Shown in pieces: positions 1-11,605 of a stretch of DNA of 64,000 nt. The notes beneath the pieces are model-generated. The model saw only the letters and a list, made by a program, of their open reading frames with translations. It was not told the DNA's origin and ran no database searches. The translations under genes and the position numbers were made by a program. Each line of letters opens with the position of its first letter. Position 1 is the stretch's first letter. The DNA comes from Lineus longissimus. Lineage: Eukaryota > Nemertea > Pilidiophora > Heteronemertea > Lineidae. The stretch lies in the NCBI RefSeq assembly GCF_910592395.1, contig NC_088309.1:16062599-16126598 (forward strand), written 5' to 3'.

Positions 1-1329
1 TACATGTGCTATAGAGAAGCGAAAGGGATACTGCATATGACGGTAGGTTGGCAGGTCAGTCGGTCGGTCGGTCGGCGTTTTTTATTTATGTCTTTGGGGA
101 GGCAATGTCAAAGACACTATTCATCAAAACGAAGGGCGCGCAATAGGCGTTGGCTGATGTTGGATGAAAAGGTGTAGAGAGAACAGAGTGACACCGTAGG
201 CCACGTGATGATTGTGAGAGTTGAGAGTTAAGGATACATTCTGGAGATACTAGTAAACCATTCAATGTTAACTCTGCATGGTTTATCTCCAATATGAATT
301 CATCCTTCATGGACCACATTCATTTGATTTCACATGAATGGTTTATCACCGGGATGAATCCATATCCTTTACATCCTTTAGATGACCACAATCACCTGAG
401 ATCACACTGCATTGTTTATCACTATATATAGTTGAAATAGGCTACATGTCTACACTACAGGCCTATGAATACCATGACCGTAATCGCTTGAGCCCGGCAC
501 TTGAGTTCACCTTGAATGGCTAAATATCACCACTAGGTCTATTTATATCGAATCCGATCCATTATTCCTATGATGACTGCAGTCACATGTGTTCACATTG
601 AATGGTTTATTTCCAGTATGAATCCCAAACCCTTAGGAGGTCCCTACACCACGTACCTGCTCACTGAACTACGCCTGGCCTCTGGAAAATACAAATTTAG
701 TATTGACCTACTAACCCCCACCCGACAAGAAAAAAACTGTAAAAAACTCTACATGACCTCCATGCAACTACAAGGGGCATGCAGCCATGTATCTAAAAAA
801 AAACCTCCCAGCAGTAGCACTGCTTGCATGGGTAAATCGACCGGGTAAATGGGCCGGGTGAATCGCGTCAACTCGTGCACATTCATGTTTCCCGCGTTAG
901 GAAGTTTCGAACTTACCGCAGCGGCATCTATTATCACTTTACAAACTCCGACATCCCCCAGTGTGTAAATCGAAAATGTTGCAAATCGCTATGACATGTG
1001 CGAGTTTTGAATTACAGTTATTATGGCCATGACAGCCATGATAAAATCACTAATTCCGTTGCTTGAAGATAAAGTGAACTCCGAGCGATGTATTTAGTGC
1101 TAAGTCTGACATGACCAAGGGCCCTTAGGCCCTATACTAGTCACTCGACCTTGAAGATGGCCGAATTGGCCCTCGTCCTCCTGCATATACTCCTTTTAAA
1201 GGTACAGTTACAGTACACCATTCCGGCGTTCGTAATTACTTGTGGTCCAGTTAGATAAAAATTCACTACCAAACAATGCCGTAGTGATGCAATTATATGA
1301 TTATGAATACGTATTTGTTGAAACTTTGT
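1..1329. other. No gene recognised
   Basis: I see no supported coding exon here. The stretch holds short AT-rich sequence, several near-repeats of a 'gaatggtttatcaccagtatgaat' type phrase between about 230 and 620 (a decayed short tandem repeat of roughly 60-70 bp), and no splice-bounded open frame. Confidence 0.4.
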
Positions 1330-1802
1330 AGTCTCCGCCATGCCCGATAGGGGCCTCGGCGGAGAGTTTTGTGTTGTAGGCAAATTCTTCTCCCCCCCCC
1401 CCCCCCCCAGTTACAACCGGTGCCTAGGGACAAGAATGTATATCTCTGAACACTAACACTGTATGCATTATGGCCCGGTCTGGAGTCGCAGTTCTGGTCA
1501 GTGATCTAGACAAAGTTTTAGCGAATCTAGGCATGAAATAAAAAAATAATTCCGCTGACTTTATTTGTATATTTTGTATGTGCAGTACGGGGTTTCGTAA
1601 TTTTTCTTGCACGATTTTTCCACAAAGCGCAAGCAGTTTTACGACTTCTAACGTAGTCTGATCAACACCATTTTGTGTGCATCGTGTATCGGTTTATTCT
1701 TCTTTTTTCTGAAATGGAGCCACCACCCCAATCACCTCCCTCACATAAGAGCCCTGAAATCATCCAACATCCCCCTCCCGCCACTCCTAAACCCCCATCC
1801 TT
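1330..1802. repeat. Dispersed repeat A, copy 1
   Basis: This ~470-bp block starts at a 'gtctccgccatgcccgatag' phrase and recurs in the same orientation at 25650-26113, with shared phrases such as 'agtgatctagac', 'gtgcagtacggggtttcg' and 'tcacataagagccctgaaat'. It includes a C homopolymer near 1393-1409 that is much shorter in the other copy. No coding potential is apparent. It is probably a non-autonomous element of unknown class. Confidence 0.7.
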
Positions 1803-2278
1803 GGCGAGACTCTAGAGTCTGCACGCAGACACGGCACCATTTCTAGTTATAATATACTTATCTGTCTACAGAAAGGCATTGCTAAAATTTACATTTAGTA
1901 TGTACTTTGTTGGGAGAGAGGAGATAGGCAGGCACATTGAAGGTGTTACTTAGCAAGAGGATTGGCCGCCAGATGTTGAAATTTGTTGATGAATGCCTGC
2001 TGAATAAACGAAAAACCTTTTATTAAATGAAGTGAACCGACCACATTTTTGCACCCTAAGTTCTGGATGATGGTGCTCAATCATGCTTGGCGCTGGACAA
2101 AAAAAACCTTCGTGTCATTTTAACACTTGTAATCTCTGCATTAAGTGTGATGATCCCAGCTGAAAGGTATATAATTATATAAACCCCTTCAACTGAACTT
2201 GAAACACTGTACATTGAGTGATAAGCCAGTTTTTCCAAATCTAGCTTTAAAAAACTGGATAAAATTCTTTATTTTCAG

Positions 2279-2424
2279 GCTGCCCACCTTCGAACGCATC
2301 AATACCTTCCTGACAACTCTCCTGTCTGTCCTGAGAAAGGCATCACTGTCGACGTGGAAATAAACGAGGAAAAATTTGTTGATCTGTTCGAGGATTTTCC
2401 AAAGATTTTTCTTGTTCATTTCAA
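2279..2424 (+). CDS. Isolated coding exon, unknown protein
   Basis: An open exon lies between a good acceptor (attttcag just before 2279) and a consensus donor (gtaagc at 2425). Read in phase 0 it has 48 codons plus two bases with no stop, and the peptide is acidic towards the end (...EEKFVDLFEDFPKIF...). The peptide has a proline/cysteine-containing start (YLPDNSPVCPE) and no motif I can name. I could not find its partner exons nearby, so it may be a relic of a transposon gene or an exon of a gene extending outside the window. Confidence 0.4.
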
Positions 2425-2664
2425 GTAAGCATATCATTCAGAATTAATTAACACCAGCTTCAGTAGTCTTCATTAGTCACAAATGTTTTGTTGACCCCCT
2501 GAATTGAAGTTATTGTTAGGTTGGTGGTGGTTACCAGCCAAACTTTATGTCTGGGAGTGAGAGTATTAAATTTTGTTACTGAACCCTTATTAATCGGCTC
2601 CACAAATTGTAATCCATCCACTACTTTTTGACCTAGAGCCAAAAACGGCTATATTCACTAATTC

Positions 2665-2733
2665 AGGACGTGAGGCAATCCCATGGAATCCGAGACCAAA
2701 GCACTCTATCCACCGAGCTAACAGGCCCTCCAC
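2665..2733 (-). repeat. tRNA-derived SINE head (fragment)
   Basis: Read on the minus strand, the block gives a tRNA-like 5' part with a good polymerase III A box (TAGCTCGGTGG, around 2710-2720) followed by ATAGAGTGC, as in many tRNA D-arms. I do not see a matching B box or an intact anticodon/T arm, so this is more likely a truncated tRNA-derived SINE or tRNA pseudogene than a working tRNA. It sits directly beside dispersed repeat B copy 1. Confidence 0.45.
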
Positions 2734-2744
2734 AGTTGGCAGAT

Positions 2745-3650
2745 CTTTTTAGCTCTGCTGACAATTCAGCAAAGCTGGTATTATTACTAAGGGAATGGTG
2801 TCTGTCCTTCCTTCCATGTCACTTTTGGGCATTTTGTAACCGCAAGGCCTAGGCACTTCGTTGGCACTGCTAAATTAGGCGTAACCCAAGATGAACTCAG
2901 AAACCAAAAATCAGCGCGATCCGACCTACATTAAGCGAATGAGGTCATCGGGAAGTTTAAACTTCATTCCTTTATACCTCCGTCCACAGAGGAAATATTG
3001 TTTTCACATCTGGCCGAATATTTTTTGATAATTTTTAATTTTTACTTGTAATGGAATTAGTTTAGTTTTCACCGCCAGTTGGCGCTACAGGCACATTTAA
3101 CTGACTTTTTTCACGATTCAAAAGCCCGGGCTATGACGTATAGTTGCGCAGTTGTATTCTGCTCATGGAATTGGCCAAGGAACCAGACTATATTTCAGCA
3201 TACCCACTGTGAGTGTGACCAGTCCAAAGATGGAAGATTGATTTTGCAACACGGTAACCAATTTTCTGCTAAAAAGAAGTCAAGTAGGCGATATTATCAC
3301 TAGTTCCTTTCAGTGGGTAGTCATAAGGTCTTTAGGGACTACTTTCAGAAATTAGTTCTTGAAAAATTGGCCACAATTCTGTGAAAACGATATTAGAAGT
3401 GCACGCTCTGTTCGCGAATTATTTTGAAGTGGAGAATTCCCACAGTATGTGCAGTGAATCGGCATGATTCTGTTTGCATTTTAGTTTTTAGTACTACGAT
3501 TCTTACATGAGTAAAAAGTAGACATTCCAAGCAACACAATAATGTTATTCCTATAAAAATTGATTCAAAATTGACGGAGCTACGGCATTCTGTTCGGCAA
3601 TTGGCAGCGCTGATAAAATACATTGCATGCTAATGTATGCCAAATGGCAC
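2745..3650. repeat. Dispersed repeat B, copy 1
   Basis: This ~0.9 kb block recurs in the same orientation at 6982-7887 with high similarity throughout. It starts with 'ctttttagctc' followed by 'agcaaagctggt' or 'agcgaagctggt', and ends at 'attgcatgctaatg.atgccaaatgg'. The internal phrases 'ggtcatcgggaagtttaaac' and 'gtgcacgctctgttcgcga' are shared. Short open frames inside it are conserved only as part of the repeat. It looks like a non-autonomous element. Confidence 0.75.
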
Positions 3651-4345
3651 ACTTTAAAAAGCGCTCATTGGACAGCGTAGGGAATCACCAAAAATGACGT
3701 CATCGCTGGTACTAAATAAAAAATAGATGGGTTCCCAATCGACTCACTAGGGATTCGCAGTAGAGCACAATGTCATGAAAAACGACCCTTTGTAAATTCT
3801 AATCACCTGCAGGACAGGTCAATTTCTCTCAATAAAATTAATTTTGTTGACTCCTGTAATCTCTACCTTATTAAAAAAAAAGACAGTGGTGTTAGTCCCA
3901 AACTGGTCATTTCTATTTATTTTGACCTCTGTAAAATCAGGATACCTCTCAATTACAGACATCATTTTGTAATCCTTGTGCTGTACAACCCAGCCTCGAC
4001 ATACTACAGTTGTCCATGGAGATGTCACATCCTCTCTGACACTTCTTGTCTGTAAAGCTACCGATACAACATACTGAACTAGGGACATCTTCTGTTGCCT
4101 CCTGTAATATTTACATACCATTACAATGGATGATTAGTTCAATCATATTTCATCCAGCTGGCAGCTCTGCATTGGAAATTTTAGTGGTATAACGTGTTCT
4201 CTTGACCTTCAAACAGTAGTATAAAGCTGATATTTACTACTTTACACCCTCAGTCCTGTGTTATTAGGTCATCCAGCTGAGCGCCAGGCCCTTGTGCCTC
4301 TTGTTCTATTTTAGTCTCTCATTAGTCATGCCCTGTTTTAGTTTT
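3651..4345. other. No gene recognised
   Basis: This is AT-rich sequence between two repeats. I see no splice-bounded exon, RNA gene or clear repeat in it. A minus-strand open frame at 3819-4121 has no recognisable motif, and I treat it as chance. Confidence 0.35.
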
Positions 4346-5416
4346 TGGCTCACCATTAGGGGAGTCTATACGATAGCCCTGTGTCCGTCGTCGTCGTCCG
4401 TATCCTGTGTGGCACGTTTCCTAACCGCTTGTGCTATTAACTTGAAACTTTGTACACATGACCTCCTAGGTGAGAGGTACTTTGACACTGAATTTCGTTC
4501 CAGTCTGGTTCATGACTTGGCCACCAGGGGGCCAAAACTGAAAACATAAAAAGTGTGATATGTCTCCTATTAATGATCCGTTTTCAATAAAACTTTTATG
4601 GTAGGTACTCCTAGCAAGGATACATCACATATCTTATGGGTTTTTGATTTGACGTACTTTTCAAGGTCACAGAGGTCATATGGCATAAATTGGCCGTTAG
4701 GATGTAACTATGGCACGTTTCTAAACTGCAATGACTATTGATTTCAAATTTTGTACACATGTACCCCTTAGTCAGGTGATCTCAGGGACCGAAGTTTGGT
4801 CCAATATGATTCACCACTTGACCACCAGGGGGCAAAATCCAAAAACCTTAAAAATGTGATTATTCCTTAACTTCGTGCCCGATTGCCACCAATTTGATGT
4901 CATCGGTACATCTAACCACCATACAGTATATGTCACACAGGTTTTTAATTTGACGTACTTTTCAAGGTCACAGAGGTCAAATGGCGTAAGTTAGCCGTCA
5001 GGCCGTAACTTTGGCACGTTTCTTAACCGCAATGACTATTGATCACAAATTAAGTACACATGTACCCATTGGTCAGGAGATCAAGTTTGGTTCGATCTGA
5101 TTTGCCGTTTGGCCTCCAGGGAGGGGGCCAAATCCAAAATTCTTCAAAATGCTATTATTCCTTAATTGCTTGTCCGATTCGCACCAATTTTATATCATAG
5201 GTGCATCTAATTCTAACAACCATTCAGTGTGTCACCCGGGTCTTTTTTGATTTGACCTACTTTTCAAGGTCACAGAGGTCAAATGTACTGTAAATTGGCC
5301 ATTTTGGGGAAATTGTAATTGGTTGGACCTACATCAAACCTAACACTGCATGACACAATACCATACTCTTCATCAATCTTTCCTACACATAAGGTGAGCA
5401 CAATGGCCCTGGTCAT
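4346..5416. repeat. GGCTCACC element, copy a (three monomers)
   Basis: The element opens with TGGCTCACC and GGGGAGTCTATACGATAGC, then a short CGTCGTCGTC run, and closes with GGTGAGCACAATGGCCC. The ends are short inverted matches (GGCTCACC against GGTGAGCA). The body is built of ~300-bp monomers. CTCF-like cores occur at about 4519-4533 and 4820-4833. Perfect AGGTCA-CAG-AGGTCA motifs occur at about 4664-4678, 4965-4979 and 5267-5281. No coding capacity is seen. The same family recurs at 19108, 24549, 29570 and 56172. Confidence 0.75.
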
Positions 5417-5839
5417 TTTTTACCATTTGAAGGGATGAGCTGGCGACAGAAAACCCTATAGAATTTGAAGGCAGTCCATGAGAACAGACGATCGGGATGA
5501 CGAAATGGCCTGCTCCGGGAGTCTTAAAATGAGGGACGACGTAAACTTTTTGGACAGTTTGCGAGATATCAGAAAGTTGTCTCTGACTGTAGAATTCTGT
5601 TCTTAAAGCAGCAGGTTTTACAAATGTTTGTCTATCAATTATCTAAATGAGCCTTTGTATTTACTTTCAGGTTGGCTGTAGTTGGGAGGAATGAATGTTT
5701 TGACCAATAAATATATCCGTTATGATTATGATGACCACTAGTATGAGAGTGACCAACCTACCATAGAGTTGTCACGTTTGCGGAGGTATGTTCACTCAGA
5801 AAAATAAGACATCAGGCATTTTCTTGCTTTTCTCATGTA

Positions 5840-6894
5840 CAGTGGAACCCCGGTAACACGACCACTCATGGGACCGTGGTCGGAGTGGTCGTGTTACCGG
5901 GGTGGTCGCGTTACCGGGGTTGGGAATCCCCAGACGAAATACATGATTATTTTTCCCGCCAAAATTGCTGACTGCATGGCGTGTGTACGCTGTACTACCA
6001 TAGCAACGCTGCCTGATTGAGATGATGCACGCTCCAAAGTTTTGTTATCATGCCTCGCAAGAACAGTTCGTCGATAAAATTACATGTTACATTCTCAGAA
6101 TGAGTTAGAAAAGGTAATTTTGTAACTCATTTTATCCACAAAGTTTCATTATCTGCCCGACGTGACGCATTTGCGGGCAATTTGGTGAATCATCCTCCAT
6201 GTACCCGACTGTTTGTGACGATTGAAGTAAACTTGTGGTATGATTCCACGTGAATGATGAGTTGAGTAATGCTACAGTTTTAATCAAATCTATTTTCAGT
6301 CAAAATATTTAAAGAAATATGAAATGATACTGTAGTAAATCAACCAAGTTCTCCATATCATAAAACATTCAAACGTCTCGCAAGCTTGTTATTGTCATAC
6401 TACCCGCCGTTTATTATAAGTTCATATGCAAATCACGCAAATCACATGATTTTGCTGCTGCTGAGTGCGCATGTCTGGTACTGAACTGGCTCAGTGATGA
6501 AAACAAACCATGAAAACGTTAGAAAAGGAAAGTTTATTTATTCATTTACAATTATACAATTGATCATACCTGCAAAATCACATTGTATTTTTTGTTTTCA
6601 TATGTATTCCCATGGCCATTGTCCCCGTCTCAACAAAGCTTGGCAGCGAGGTGCTAATTACTATGCCGCGGTCGCAACCGATTACGGCAATTAGGCCTGG
6701 TGGTCGGGTTAGCGGGGTTGATTTTCAGTTTGGGACCGGCCAAGCCAGTGGTCGCGGTCGGGGTACCGGGGTGGTCGTCTTAGCGGGGGTCTCTTAATGG
6801 TAATTAGAGAGGAAACCATTCGGGACCGGAGAATCGTGGTCGCGTTAGCGGGGTGGTCGCGTTAGCGGGGTGGTCGCCAACCGGGGTTCCACTG
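5840..6894. mobile_element. pogo/Tigger-like non-autonomous TIR element
   Basis: The left end reads TA then CAGTGGAACCCCGGTAACAC. The right end is its inverted form, CCGGGGTTCCACTG, then TA, so a TA target duplication is visible at 5838-5839 and 6895-6896. Inside both ends are tandem GTGGTCGCGTTA-type 18-mers that form the subterminal repeats. The terminal CAGTGGAACC and TA target are typical of the Tc1/mariner-pogo-Tigger superfamily. There is no transposase frame in the 1055 bp, so it would need one in trans. Confidence 0.8.
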
Positions 6895-6981
6895 TAGTTG
6901 AAAGCTGCAATGCAAGCATGTGTAATTCTTCCTTCCGATATTCTTTTCCTTTCGTGCCTCACTTTTTTTTGTTTTTTAAAA

Positions 6982-7887
6982 CTTTTTAGCTCAGCTGACA
7001 AAGTCAGCGAAGCTGGTTATATTACTAAAGGAATGGTGTCTGTCCTTCCTTCCTTCCATCTGTGTCAATTTTGGGCATTTTGTAACCGTAAGACCTAGGC
7101 ACTTTGTTGATGCTACTAAATTAGGAGTAGCCCAAGGGGAACTAAGAAAACAAAAATCAGCGCGATCTGACCTACATTCGGTGAATGAGGTCATCGGGAA
7201 GTTTAAACTTCTTTCCTTTATACCTCGGTCCACAGAGGAAATATTGTTTTCAAATCTGGCCAAATATTTTTTAATAATTTTTCATTTTGACTTGTAATGG
7301 AATTAATTTAGTTTTCACCGCCAGTTGGCGCTACAGGCACATTTGACTGATTTTTGACGATTCAAAACCTTGGTTATGACGTATAGTTGCGCAGTTGTAT
7401 TCTGCGCATTGAATTGGCCAAGGAACCAGGCTATATTTCAGCATACCCACTGTGAGTGTGACCAGTCTAAAGATGGAAGATTGATTTTGCAACAAGTAAC
7501 CAATTTTCTGCTAAAAAGTAGTCAAGTAGGCGATATTATCACTAGTTCCTTTCAGTGGGTAGTCATAAGGTCTTCCGGGAATACTTTCAGAAATTAGTTC
7601 TTGAAAATTTTGCCACAATTCTGTGAAAACGATATCGGAAGTGCACGCTCTGTTCGCGATGTATTTTGAAGTGGAGAATTCCCACAGTATGTGCAGTGAA
7701 TCGGCATGATTCTGTTTGCATATTACTTTTTAGTACTACGATTCTTACATGAGTAAAACGTAGACATCAAGCAACACAATAATGTTACTCCTATAAAAAT
7801 TGATTCAAAATTGACGGAGGTACGGCATTCTGTTCGGCAATTGGCAGCGCTGATAAAATACATTGCATGCTAATGCATGCCAAATGG
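6982..7887. repeat. Dispersed repeat B, copy 2
   Basis: Second copy of the block at 2745-3650, same orientation, about 4.2 kb away. It begins ~90 bp after the right end of the 5840-6894 TIR element. Differences are scattered substitutions and a few small indels, so the copies are moderately old. No gene is seen. Confidence 0.75.
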
Positions 7888-9110
7888 TAGTTGATAAAGC
7901 TTGGAATCAGTGAAACCATGTAACCAGTGATAAACCTTGGAATAGTCGGTACTAAACCGTGGAATCACTGTGCAAATACCGCGTGAAATTGGGCGCGTTC
8001 CTTTAACGATTTGTACCCTCCCAACTGCCAATCTCGTCCCAGCTGACTTTATTGATAGCAATTTGCCAGTAGTTCCAGAATCAACCTTTTTTTGGAACAT
8101 GACGTCATCATTGAAATGTATTGGAAATGTGTTGTTGTCGTTAAAAAATGAACTTATATTATTTCTTCTGAAATGGCACACATAAGAAAAGAGTAATCAG
8201 CCAGGATTTTTTAGAGTCCCTAGTGGTCAGCCCATCGCATCATCCTAATTTGGACACCTTTTGGACGGCCACAGATGGCGGGAATTCGTGAGGCTGGACG
8301 AATAGCCAATCACAGATTGCAAATGATCAGTAGAATCATGCATGTATGCCGTAGTTCCAAAGGTAACCACTGTACACTGCAGCGCCATCCATGACACTAC
8401 AAACCGTTGCCAAGCTACGCTCCGAAGTACACGACGCAACCTGAAGATGGCCTCGGCCCCGACGTCAAACCACTCGCCGCTACACCAGTACGACTTACGT
8501 TGTTTTTGCACAGGCCGCGCTTTGGAGTGTGTCGTGACGCAACAGACCACGTCCCAGAAAGATACATTTGTACTGCGAGCTGCTGTGCTTTGAGATACGA
8601 GCCATTAAAATTGATACATTATACCGAATCACATGCATGGTGCATGTAATGATATGATGGCGAGGAGGGTTTTGATGATTGTGATGCACGATCGTTGAAC
8701 ACTTTCGCCATGTCTAAGTTTGATTAATATATCTAATAATGAATTAAAACTATCAAAAAAACTTATCTTTTTAAAAAAAGAAGCTCTCCGGTATTGTGAA
8801 GTGCTGGGAAGTTTATTCGAGGTTTTTAGTAAGAGATTCTCCGGGAAGATTCTATATAATGAGGGGGGGGGTGCACCGCGATTACCACCTACCACCCCGT
8901 ACAGAAAGAGAATGATTTTGGTGCCCAGCCTGCCAATTAATAACAGGAAGCTTATACCTAAGAGTACTGAAATAAATGTCGAGTTACTCTCTCCACTATG
9001 CCCTGAAAGGCCGAATTGAGGAACGGACCTCCTCTACCTCCACCCCCACGCTTTGCTCGACCCCCACAGGGCTTTGGCGGGAATAAAGTCATTTCCAAAT
9101 AATAATAAAA
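7888..9110. other. CpG-containing stretch upstream of the 9.1 kb gene
   Basis: No confirmed gene lies here. The part at about 8380-8600 is richer in CpG than its surroundings and holds a 48-codon plus-strand open frame starting at 8447 in good context (aagATGG). I cannot assign it; it could be a 5' exon, an upstream frame or chance. It may include the promoter of the four-exon gene that follows. No TATA box could be assigned with confidence. Confidence 0.3.
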
Positions 9111-10901
9111 ATGGACAATCTTGGGCCTGAGTTTAAGAGAGCTTTCTCCAATTTTCGGAGAGGACTCTCTACCCGATTTTCTGGCGGTGAGAGGGCAAGG
9201 TTTGTGGCCTTCTGCCATGAAGTTGAAGGCATGGTGGAGAGCGTGTCGAGGAAGTACCATCCCGACGGACACGGCCGAGCTAAGTCGAGGCAACACCATC
9301 TCATACAGGTAAGACGGCTAAACTAAGCTCCTCATTTATCAATCAGTGATTTTATAGGACCATGTCAAGCACGTGTCGTCCAGTGCAGTTCATAGTTCTG
9401 AGAGGACCAAACATTCCCGAAGTCTTCAGAATGATGGCGGCGTACCATGACGTCATCATATTATTATTTTTCTTTATCCAGAGAAGCCAAGTACAATGAA
9501 TTCAAAAATTAAAAACATTAGATTATAAATATTTTTGTATTGTTTGATATTAGATACACGATTGATCAACTGTAATCTGCCATTGACTGGTATTGAGTGC
9601 AAGTTGACGGACCATAACATCATCACCTTCACCGCCTGATTACGTTGCCAAGAACATGCAGTTAATTGATTTTGGCGGGAACTTGTGGGCGGGAATTTTA
9701 AATTGACTAGTACTTGTGAGCCAAAAAATTGGCCCATTTATGGTTTTGGCCTTTGGGAATATGATAATTTGAACTTAAAGAACAGATAACTTGGGGGGGG
9801 GGAATCGCCGTATAAATGAGCCATTTCAGAACTAGAGGCCTCTTTGCGCTAAGAGGATTCCTTAGAGCCGGCACAATTAAACGACATTTTAGAGGACTTT
9901 AGCCAAGGCCTCATTTTTGCATACAATAGCCAACATGTAGGCCTACAATTACATAACCATAGGCCTTCATATAACCCAAAATATCCAAGCAAAACCTACT
10001 TAACTCAGTGCCATATCAATACATATTTTTTATTGATTTATTTCAGATTTATCCAATGGTCATTAGTGAGATTGGTCTCATCCACAAAAAAATGCTGCTG
10101 TTGATGAGAGTGAACGCTCCCCGGAGGTGTATTCAGATTGCTCGGTAAGTGTAGGCCTAAATATTAAAGCTTCATGGTTTCGTAACCTTGACTCGCTGTC
10201 TTTAAGTACACTAGTACATTTTGGGCTTTGTGTGAAAACCTTGGGTAGGTTACTGAGCTGCAAACAGACAATTAACTTGGTTCAGCCCTAAACACCCACA
10301 TTGTTGGCCTCAGCCCTTTGGCATTTAGGCCTAATGAACAACCATTAATTACTCTTTGCAATTTCTTATTTCAGAGATGTACCATCAAGTGTTTTTGAGG
10401 AGGTCCGGTTCCTCTTGACGACAAATTTGTATCGGACCGTAGAACGCTTGACCAGGTCAACCACAACACTTACTATAACAAGCAAGGAGAAGGTGGTGGT
10501 GTTGTTTAATTTCTGGGGGATGGAGGAGGGCCATGATAGGAAAGACCTCCTGAGGAAGAGTGATCGGAAGGTAAAATGCATTGTTGGATTCTAGGACTCA
10601 CATTTCCCCGACAGACATTTGGATCTATGTGAAGTAGGCCTACCCTTGACTTCTGACAAATGACCCCTGCCCCCCTTTTTGAAATCCACTCCATTGATAA
10701 TCTATAGGCCTAATCTATTGCAGTTGCTGGAAATTTAATCTAATGACCCTAAATGATTCCTCTTTTTCATTTCAGGGAAACAAGATGAATGTAGTGGTGG
10801 ACGAGATGCGACCATTCACTGTTAGGTACAACAAGACGGGCAAGAGGCTTTTTGTATCTGCTTATTACGAGGTTTTGAATAAATATGGTGTTGCCCAGTA
10901 A
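9111..10901 (+). CDS. Four-exon gene, 205-aa protein of unknown function
   Basis: Four exons join in phase: 9111-9308, 10047-10144, 10375-10570 and 10776-10901. Each junction has a good GT donor and a pyrimidine-rich AG acceptor (gtaaga, tttatttcag; gtaagt, cttatttcag; gtaaaa, tttcatttcag). The codon split across introns 2 and 3 restores arginine, and the last exon ends in TAA at 10899-10901. The predicted product is basic and has no signal peptide or membrane span. It begins MDNLGPEFKRAFSNF and ends LNKYGVAQ, with a hydrophobic patch EKVVVLFNFWGMEE. I recognise no family. The start ATG has context aaaATGG. The gene points at the 3' end of the bromodomain-family gene on the other strand, so it may be a partner gene in the same mobile unit or an unrelated host gene. 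Confidence 0.7.
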
Positions 10902-11605
10902 ACAAATTGTTGTTCCCACTTATTGCAGTGGTACATGTAGTGTGATGTGATGCCATTCCCCCTCCCCGGATTAGAAAAATCTCCCCACTTAGTTGCCGGT
11001 ATTGATAATCAGAAGAAAAAAATCATTTCTGAAGACATCAACACAAAAATTGAAATTCAACATTTTATTTTAAGTTAAAAAATATCAACCATTGGTAAAA
11101 CAATCAACACATCACATTCTGTGGCCATTTGGATGAATAAGATTAATTTGAAACTGTAAAGAGGCAATTTTTATAACACCATCTTTATATCTACTCATTT
11201 AAAAAAATTAAAAAACATATTAACATTAGATTACATCTGACTCATCATTAATCATTTTTACAAATTTAAAGGTGCACGGTACTACACAACATTCATTTTT
11301 ATTTTGAATTATCAGAACTAACCATAATTTAACATCGCTTTATCATTCACTAGTTGCCTCAAACGTGTATAAAACTTTTGATGAGACACCTTGCACAGGC
11401 ATACTGCAGGGTACTGCAGGTAAGATCGGAACTTTGTCTGTGAGATACAATCTCAATGTAAACTGGAAAGTGGAAATCCAGGTTGGGCAAATCTGCGCCC
11501 AAAATATCATACAAAAGGGCATCTTAGTTTCACCCTCGAGTATCTCAACAGATCCTCCGCTTTGGGTTCAATTATTCCTCAATTGTACAAGTTCTCAAAT
11601 TCTGA
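10902..11605. other. Intergenic space between convergent genes
   Basis: This is AT-rich sequence between the stop codons of two convergent genes. It contains AATAAA-like polyadenylation candidates for the minus-strand gene (TTTATT on the plus strand near 11297). No further gene is supported. Confidence 0.4.

Noticed and set aside
2665-2733. Functional tRNA gene on the minus strand
   Set aside because: Only the A-box half is convincing. I see no B box or complete acceptor stem, so a SINE fragment fits better.
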